Below, one piece after another: positions 6,230-10,608 of a stretch of 10,608 nucleotides of DNA. The first letter of the stretch is position 1; the number at the start of each line of letters is the position of its first letter. The translations under genes were made by a program, and so were the position numbers. The stretch is taken from contig CAJUSJ010000114.1 of assembly GCA_910588865.1 (NCBI GenBank), positions 1 through 10,608 of the forward strand. The letters are read 5' to 3'. The DNA is from an uncultured Lachnospiraceae bacterium (GTDB lineage Bacteria > Bacillota > Clostridia > Lachnospirales > Lachnospiraceae). The notes beneath the pieces are model-generated. The model searched no databases, was not told the origin of the DNA, and was given only the letters and a program-made list of their open reading frames with translations.

Positions 6230-7036
6230 ATGAAAACAGCATTATCAATCGCTGGGACAGACCCCAGCGGAGGCGCCGGAATTCAAGCTGATCTGAAAAC
6301 CATGACCATGAACGGTGTTTTCGCCATGAGCGCCATCACGGCGCTGGTGGCTCAAAATACCACTGGTGTGAGGGAGATTGTTGAAATGACACCTGAATTT
6401 CTCGGACAGCAGATCGATGTGGTATTTGAGGATATTCCGCCTGACGCGGTAAAGATCGGCATGGTATCTTCCAGGGGGCTGATTGAGGTTATCGCGGAGC
6501 GTCTGCGTTTCTACCAGGCGAAAAATATCGTGGTGGACCCGGTGATGGTGGCCACCAGCGGCGACCGGCTGATCTGTGAGGAAGCGGTAGACACTCTGAA
6601 AGCCCGCCTGCTTCCCCTGGCGGCTGTGGTCACTCCCAATATACCGGAGGCGGAAATTCTCTCCGGAATAGCGATTCACGGGAAAGAGGATATTGAGGCC
6701 GCGGCAAAGCGTATCAACGACGCTTATAACTGCGCTGTTTTGCTCAAGGGTGGACATAATGTGAACGATGCCAATGATTTTCTCTACGCTGGCGGGGAGG
6801 GGCAGTGGTTTTATGGAACCCGCGTCCATAACCCTAACACCCATGGCACCGGATGTACTCTGTCCAGCGCCATTGCCTCCAATTTAGCCAAGGGCTTTGA
6901 CCTGCCTGAATCTATCCGGCGGGCAAAGGCTTATCTTACCGGCGCTCTGGGGGCCATGCTGGACCTGGGCAAAGGCCGGGGGCCCATGCGGCACAATTTT
7001 AACCTGTCTGGTGAATTTGGGGAGGAGGCAAAGTGA
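6230..7036 (+). CDS. thiD: Hydroxymethylpyrimidine/phosphomethylpyrimidine kinase ThiD
   Basis: ThiD adds two phosphates in turn to 4-amino-5-hydroxymethyl-2-methylpyrimidine, giving the pyrophosphate used by ThiE. The 268-residue ribokinase-like enzyme shows SIAGTDPSGGAGIQADLK (6-23), VVDPVMVATSGDRL (101-114), TPNIPEAE (135-142), LLKGGH (171-176) and the THGTGCTLSS anion-hole region (204-213). Two in-frame ATGs exist, at 6224 and 6230. AAGGAGA (6216-6222) is 7 bases from 6230 but only 1 base from 6224, so 6230 is chosen. The 79-base gap after the HAD gene holds a small GGCCG/CGGCC stem (6153-6173) without a T-tract. The stop overlaps the start of a tenA-like stub. A pdxK-like activity is less likely in this context. 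Confidence 0.96.
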   Translation: MKTALSIAGTDPSGGAGIQADLKTMTMNGVFAMSAITALVAQNTTGVREIVEMTPEFLGQQIDVVFEDIPPDAVKIGMVSSRGLIEVIAERLRFYQAKNIVVDPVMVATSGDRLICEEAVDTLKARLLPLAAVVTPNIPEAEILSGIAIHGKEDIEAAAKRINDAYNCAVLLKGGHNVNDANDFLYAGGEGQWFYGTRVHNPNTHGTGCTLSSAIASNLAKGFDLPESIRRAKAYLTGALGAMLDLGKGRGPMRHNFNLSGEFGEEAK

Positions 7037-7104
7037 TGAAAACCACAGAGCGGCTTTTATTCGCGTCAAAGAATATTTGGGAAGCCTATTTTCCAAATAT
7101 GTGA
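7036..7104 (+). pseudogene. tenA: tenA (thiaminase II) 5' remnant
   Basis: An ATG at 7036 overlaps the thiD stop (TGATG) and sits 7 bases after GGAGGAGG (7021-7028), an excellent coupled ribosome binding site. It encodes 22 residues that begin MKTTERLLFASKNIWEAY and then meet TGA at 7102. The start has the pattern of clostridial TenA proteins (ER...A..IWE.Y, normally followed by HPFV.GI.DGTL and about 190 more residues). TenA hydrolyses aminopyrimidine breakdown products to salvage HMP and is often found in thi operons. None of the rest of TenA is visible in any frame downstream, so I read this as the stub of a deleted gene. The match is short and could be challenged. Confidence 0.5.
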
Positions 7105-7251
7105 CCCCGCCAGATCAAATCTCCAGCAAAGACCGAATCTCCTCCGTCATCTGCTGTTTTTGGTCGTAAAGCAGAAACTCCTGATTATTTCCCCGATTAC
7201 CTTAATAATGAGAGGAGTGTCATTATATTTTCAATAAAATCCCAGGCAACA

Positions 7252-7642
7252 TGGGAGTTTAAAGGCCCTTTTTGGCGGACCAATGTTACAGAGTCCGGCA
7301 TGGGGCAGAGAACCAATCTGGCAAAGATGGTAGCCGAGATCATGAAAGTTCCCTTTGACCGTGTGGAAATGACACCTCCTGAGACAAAGATCAATCCCAC
7401 AGGTTTCGGATTATGCGGAAGCCGGGGAACGATTCCCAGATTATGATACCTGCGTTATGGAGTCACAGTTTGACACCTTCCAGTTTAAAGCCACAGGTGT
7501 AGGCGAGATCGCGGGCGCGGCGGCGGCAAGCGCCACCATGCAGGCAATCTCCAATGCCATTGGAGTTCATGTTCGCAAGTCCCCGAAAGGAGTACATAAC
7601 ATTATCTTTGTTATGGGTCTTGATAAATGGCGGTCGTTGTGA
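7252..7642 (+). pseudogene. Xanthine dehydrogenase-family molybdopterin-binding subunit, deleted remnant
   Basis: Two pieces of a molybdenum hydroxylase large subunit lie in different frames. In frame 1, about 7279-7432, the text VTESGMGQRTNLAKMVAEIM and then FDRVEM...NPTGFGLCGSRGT matches the 'tEmGQG..T...qivAe.lgv...rV' and 'vtpfg.g.aSRgT' blocks. Frame 1 stops at 7442-7444. In frame 2, from about 7436 to the TGA at 7640-7642, PDYDTCVMESQFDTF and then FKATGVGEIAGAAAASATMQ match the C-terminal 'fGAKGvGE....p.aaAiaNAiy.atGv' block. These blocks are normally a few hundred residues apart, so an internal deletion with a frame change joins them near 7425-7436. The N-terminal part and the FAD and 2Fe-2S subunits are absent. 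No start codon or ribosome binding site serves frame 1. Confidence 0.7.
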
Positions 7643-7648
7643 TAGGAT
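7620..7648 (+). promoter_or_regulatory. Possible promoter for the small ORF and alaS
   Basis: TTGATA (7620-7625) is 17 bases before TAGGAT (7643-7648). A second AT-rich element, TATAAA (7665-7670), has no good -35. It lies 50-80 bases before the 44-residue ORF, in the end of the pseudogene. Confidence 0.4.
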
Positions 7649-7699
7649 AATAAAGATAAAAAGCTATAAAAACAGAATGTTGATAAAGGAGGAATCATT

Positions 7700-7834
7700 A
7701 TGGGAGCTATCTTGGGAAGCGTTATTAGTAATCTGATCGAAGTGGCGGCTTTTGCCGTGATCGCGTGGGCAGGTATTGTGTCTGGAAAGAAGTTGGCCTC
7801 ATATAAAGCGGCCAAAACCAATAGTGCTAAATAA
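7700..7834 (+). CDS. 44-residue single-span membrane protein, unknown function
   Basis: The ORF starts at an ATG that is 7 bases after AAAGGAGG (7685-7692) and stops at TAA 7832-7834. The product starts MGAILGSVISNLIEVAAF, continues through AVIAWAGIVSG and ends in a basic tail (KKLASYKAAKTNSAK). This gives one predicted transmembrane helix of about 20 residues with a positive C-terminal side, so the N-terminus probably faces outward. I do not recognise a family. The alaS start lies only 16 bases downstream with its own ribosome binding site, so the two genes are very likely on one transcript. It could be a small membrane regulator or a short toxin-like peptide. It might also be the last remnant of a larger deleted locus, but the intact ribosome binding site and clean stop argue for an expressed gene. 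Confidence 0.65.
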   Translation: MGAILGSVISNLIEVAAFAVIAWAGIVSGKKLASYKAAKTNSAK

Positions 7835-7850
7835 ACTCGGAGGAACAGAT

Positions 7851-10493
7851 GTGAAGAAGTACGGCGTTAACGAACTGAGAAAGATGTTTTTGGAATTTTT
7901 CGAAAGCAAAGGCCATCTGGCCATGAAAAGTTTTTCTTTGGTTCCCCACAATGACAACAGCCTCCTGCTGATCAATTCCGGCATGGCGCCTTTGAAGCCA
8001 TATTTTACAGGACAGGAGATCCCCCCCAGAAAGAGGGTCACCACATGCCAGAAGTGTATCCGCACAGGAGATATTGAGAACATCGGAAAGACGGCCCGTC
8101 ACGGCACCTTTTTTGAGATGCTGGGCAATTTTTCTTTTGGAGACTATTTTAAGACAGAAGCCATCCACTGGTCATGGGAATTCCTCACAGAGGTTGTGGG
8201 GCTGGATCCCCACCGGCTGTACCCCTCTGTGTACTTAGAAGACGATGAGGCATACGATATCTGGAACAAGGAGATGGGGATCCCGAAGGAGAGGATTTTC
8301 CGCTTCGGCAAGGAGGACAACTTCTGGGAGCACGGGGCAGGTCCCTGCGGCCCCTGTTCGGAGATCTACTATGACAGGGGGGAGAAGTACGGCTGCGGGA
8401 AGCCGGGCTGTACCGTGGGCTGTGAGTGCGACCGGTATATCGAGGTCTGGAACAATGTGTTCACCCAGTTTGAGAATGACGGCCATGGCAATTACACGGA
8501 ATTAAAGCAGAAGAACATTGACACCGGCATGGGCTTAGAGCGTCTGGCCGTGGTGGTTCAGGATGTGGACTCCCTGTTTACCGTGGACACCAACAAGGCT
8601 CTCTTAGATAAGGTCTGCGCCCTGGCGAAGACCCAGTACCAGTCAGACGAGAAAAAGGATGTTTCCCTGCGGATCATCGCTGACCACATAAAGTCCTGCA
8701 CCTTTATGATCTCCGACGGGATCATGCCTTCCAATGAGGGCAGGGGATATGTGCTGCGGCGGCTTCTGCGCCGGGCGGCCCGCCATGGAAGGATTCTGGG
8801 CATAGAAGGAAAGTTCATGGCAGGATTAAGCGAGACGGTCATCGCCTTGTCCAAAGACGGATATCCGGAGCTGGAGGAGAAGAAGGCCATGATCTTAAAG
8901 GTCCTCAGCGAGGAGGAGGACAAGTTTGACAAGACCATTAACCAGGGTCTGGCCATCTTAAGTGACATGGAACAGGCCATGACAGCCAGAGGCCAGTCTG
9001 TACTCTCCGGCGACGATGCCTTTAAGCTGTACGATACTTATGGATTCCCCCTGGATCTGACGGTTGAGATCCTGGGAGAGAAGGATTTTAAGGTGGATGA
9101 AGAGGGCTTTAAGGCTGCCATGAAGAAGCAGAGGGAGAAGGCCCAGGCTGCCCGCAAGACCACCAACTACATGGGTGCCGATGTGACGGTGTACCAGTCC
9201 ATCCCAGCCAGCGTCACCTCTGCTTTTGTAGGGTATGACAGGCTTGTCCACGACTCCGTGGTCTCGGTACTGACCACAGAGGAGGAGCTGGTGGAGGCCT
9301 TAACAGACGGCCAGAGAGGCACTGTGATCGTGGAAGAGACTCCCTTCTACGGGACCATGGGCGGACAGCAGGCGGACATTGGTGAGATTGTCTGTGACAA
9401 CGGCAGATTCAAGGTGGAGGACACCATCCATCTCATGGGCGGCAAGATCGGCCATGTGGGGATCATAACAGAGGGCATGCTTAAGACCGGGGACAAGGTG
9501 ACTCTCCGGGTTTGTGAGAAAAACCGTCTGTCCACGGGCAGGAATCACAGCGCCACCCATCTTCTTCAGAAAGCCCTGAGGACTGTGCTGGGAGACCATG
9601 TGGAGCAGGCTGGTTCCTATGTGGACGGGGCAAGGCTGCGCTTTGACTTTACCCATTTCTCCGCCATGACCCCTGAGGAGCTTAAGAAGGTGGAGGACTT
9701 AGTCAACGAAAAGATCCGGGAAGACCTGGCGGTGGTGACAGAGGAGATGTCCTTAGAGGAGGCCAAGAAATCCGGTGCCATGGCCCTTTTCGGCGAAAAG
9801 TACGGGGACAAGGTGCGGGTAGTGCGCATGGGCGGCTTTTCCGTGGAGCTGTGCGGCGGAACCCATGTGAACAATACGGGAACCATCACGGCCTTCAAGA
9901 TCCTTTCAGAGACCGGCATTGCCGCCGGGGTGCGGAGGATCGAGGCCCTGACAGGATCGGGGCTGATGGCATACTATGAGGATGTGGAGAAGCAGCTTCA
10001 CCAGGCAGTGAAGGCAGCCAAGACCACTCCCGGGGAGCTGACCCACAGGATCGAGGGCCTCCTGGCTGAGATCAAGGCCTTAAGCTCTGAGAATGAAAAG
10101 CTGAAGAGCAAGCTGGCCAACAACGCCATGGGTGATGTGATGGACCAGGTGGTGGAAGTGGAAGGCGTGAAGGTTCTGGCGGCCAGGGTGGCTGACGTGG
10201 ACATGAACGGCCTTAGAAACTTAGGCGACCAGCTGAAGGAGAAGCTGGGAGAGGGCGTTGTGGTCATCGCGTCAGCCCTGGACGGCCAGGTGAGCCTCAT
10301 GGCCATGGCCACTGACGGAGCCCAGAAGAGAGGAGCCCACGCGGGAAACCTGATCAAGGCCATAGCGGGTCTGGTAGGCGGAGGCGGAGGCGGACGCCCA
10401 GGCATGGCCCAGGCGGGAGGCAAGAACCCCGCGGGCATTGAGGCCGCTCTCGCGAAAGTGCCGGAAGTGGTAAAAGAGCAGATCCGCGCTTAA
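7851..10493 (+). CDS. alaS: Alanyl-tRNA synthetase
   Basis: AlaRS charges tRNA-Ala in the cytosol. The 880-residue product is full length. The class II catalytic core includes RTGDIENIGKTARHGTFFEM (71-90), GPCGPCSEIYYD (164-175) and DTGMGLERL (224-232), with a cysteine cluster C182, C187, C191, C193 between them. The editing domain has ETPFYGTMGGQQADIG (496-511) and the zinc ligands H566 and H570 (HSATH) and C668 and H672 (CGGTH), which remove serine and glycine mischarged on tRNA-Ala. The C-Ala domain ends in a glycine-rich stretch (843-848). The GTG at 7851 is chosen because GGAGG (7839-7843) is 7 bases upstream and KKYGVNELRKMFLEFF is the family's usual N-terminus. The frame is open further upstream but there it overlaps the small membrane ORF. 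Lysine is mostly AAG and leucine CTG, unlike the upstream pseudogenes, which fits high expression. No T-box leader is seen, and no hairpin terminator follows. Confidence 0.97.
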   Translation: MKKYGVNELRKMFLEFFESKGHLAMKSFSLVPHNDNSLLLINSGMAPLKPYFTGQEIPPRKRVTTCQKCIRTGDIENIGKTARHGTFFEMLGNFSFGDYFKTEAIHWSWEFLTEVVGLDPHRLYPSVYLEDDEAYDIWNKEMGIPKERIFRFGKEDNFWEHGAGPCGPCSEIYYDRGEKYGCGKPGCTVGCECDRYIEVWNNVFTQFENDGHGNYTELKQKNIDTGMGLERLAVVVQDVDSLFTVDTNKALLDKVCALAKTQYQSDEKKDVSLRIIADHIKSCTFMISDGIMPSNEGRGYVLRRLLRRAARHGRILGIEGKFMAGLSETVIALSKDGYPELEEKKAMILKVLSEEEDKFDKTINQGLAILSDMEQAMTARGQSVLSGDDAFKLYDTYGFPLDLTVEILGEKDFKVDEEGFKAAMKKQREKAQAARKTTNYMGADVTVYQSIPASVTSAFVGYDRLVHDSVVSVLTTEEELVEALTDGQRGTVIVEETPFYGTMGGQQADIGEIVCDNGRFKVEDTIHLMGGKIGHVGIITEGMLKTGDKVTLRVCEKNRLSTGRNHSATHLLQKALRTVLGDHVEQAGSYVDGARLRFDFTHFSAMTPEELKKVEDLVNEKIREDLAVVTEEMSLEEAKKSGAMALFGEKYGDKVRVVRMGGFSVELCGGTHVNNTGTITAFKILSETGIAAGVRRIEALTGSGLMAYYEDVEKQLHQAVKAAKTTPGELTHRIEGLLAEIKALSSENEKLKSKLANNAMGDVMDQVVEVEGVKVLAARVADVDMNGLRNLGDQLKEKLGEGVVVIASALDGQVSLMAMATDGAQKRGAHAGNLIKAIAGLVGGGGGGRPGMAQAGGKNPAGIEAALAKVPEVVKEQIRA

Positions 10494-10539
10494 GAAAATC
10501 AGGAATTGCCAAAAAATTGTAAATCCTTAAAAAAAGCTG

Positions 10540-10567
10540 TTGACGAATGGGGATTTTATGCTATAAT
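10540..10567 (+). promoter_or_regulatory. Strong sigma-A promoter for the next gene
   Basis: TTGACG (10540-10545) and a perfect TATAAT (10562-10567) are 16 bases apart, with an extended TGC before the -10. The predicted start is near 10574, so the window ends inside a leader. In many Clostridia an IreB-like (DUF965) gene and ruvX follow alaS. That is context knowledge and not seen here. Confidence 0.8.
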
Positions 10568-10608
10568 CATAGCAGTGCTATAAAATACCCAAACAGTTGT
10601 ATTATGCA

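Noticed and set aside
7073..7104. Intrinsic terminator for the thi operon at the inverted repeat after thiD
   Set aside because: The stem is AT-rich and is followed by GTGACCCC, with no T-tract.
7776..7850. ATG at 7776 as the alaS start (25 residues longer)
   Set aside because: It lies inside the 44-residue ORF and adds residues foreign to AlaRS, whereas the GTG at 7851 has GGAGG at the right distance and the family's normal N-terminus.
9998..10438. 146-codon minus-strand ORF inside alaS
   Set aside because: It is antisense to a strongly conserved coding region, rich in proline and alanine as expected for the shadow of a GC-rich gene, and has no family features.

Overview
The window looks like a chromosomal stretch from an anaerobic Firmicute, most likely a Clostridia/Lachnospiraceae (Clostridium cluster XIVa-like) gut bacterium. 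The basis is strong AGGAGG ribosome binding sites, extended -10 promoters, a TPP riboswitch that ends in an intrinsic terminator, an Rpn/PD-(D/E)XK protein of the type common in Lachnospiraceae, a Cdd1-family gene and a clostridial-type alanyl-tRNA synthetase. The assignment to family level is inference from protein style, not from a search.

Layout, left to right. (1) 1-120 is the C-terminal tail of a GNAT acetyltransferase, followed by a GC-rich hairpin. (2) 257-1108 (minus) is a stand-alone Rpn-family nuclease/transposase-like gene that lacks the usual N-terminal leader, with its own promoter. (3) 1324-1806 is a divergent peptide deformylase. (4) 1905-2500 is a two-gene unit with a 4-base ATGA overlap: a DUF503 (YlxP-like) protein and a Cdd1-type helix-hairpin-helix protein, followed by a probable terminator. 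(5) 2643-3689 is a FecR-domain lipoprotein with no partner sigma factor or receptor in view. (6) 3773-7036 is a thiamine salvage operon: a strong sigma-A promoter, a TPP (thi-box) riboswitch with a terminator, then thiM, thiE, a HAD phosphatase and thiD. (7) 7036-7642 is a gene graveyard. It holds a 22-codon stub that starts like tenA (thiaminase II) and an internally deleted, frame-broken remnant of a xanthine dehydrogenase-family molybdopterin-binding subunit. (8) 7700-7834 encodes a 44-residue single-span membrane protein that lies 16 bases before alaS (7851-10493, GTG start). (9) The window ends in a strong promoter for a gene beyond the edge.

The thiamine operon forms a coherent module. 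ThiM phosphorylates hydroxyethylthiazole, ThiD phosphorylates HMP and HMP-phosphate, and ThiE joins the products into thiamine monophosphate. The HAD enzyme, translationally coupled to thiE, is a good candidate to dephosphorylate thiamine monophosphate so that a thiamine pyrophosphokinase elsewhere can make TPP. No biosynthetic thiC or thiG is present here, so the unit fits salvage of precursors. A lost tenA at its 3' end would have been the fifth gene.

The least explained items are the 44-residue membrane protein coupled to alaS, the decayed segment between thiD and alaS, the additional hairpins and duplicated Shine-Dalgarno sequence between the TPP terminator and thiM, and the DUF503-Cdd1 pair. 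I see no CRISPR array, phage module, tRNA, rRNA or intact insertion sequence.
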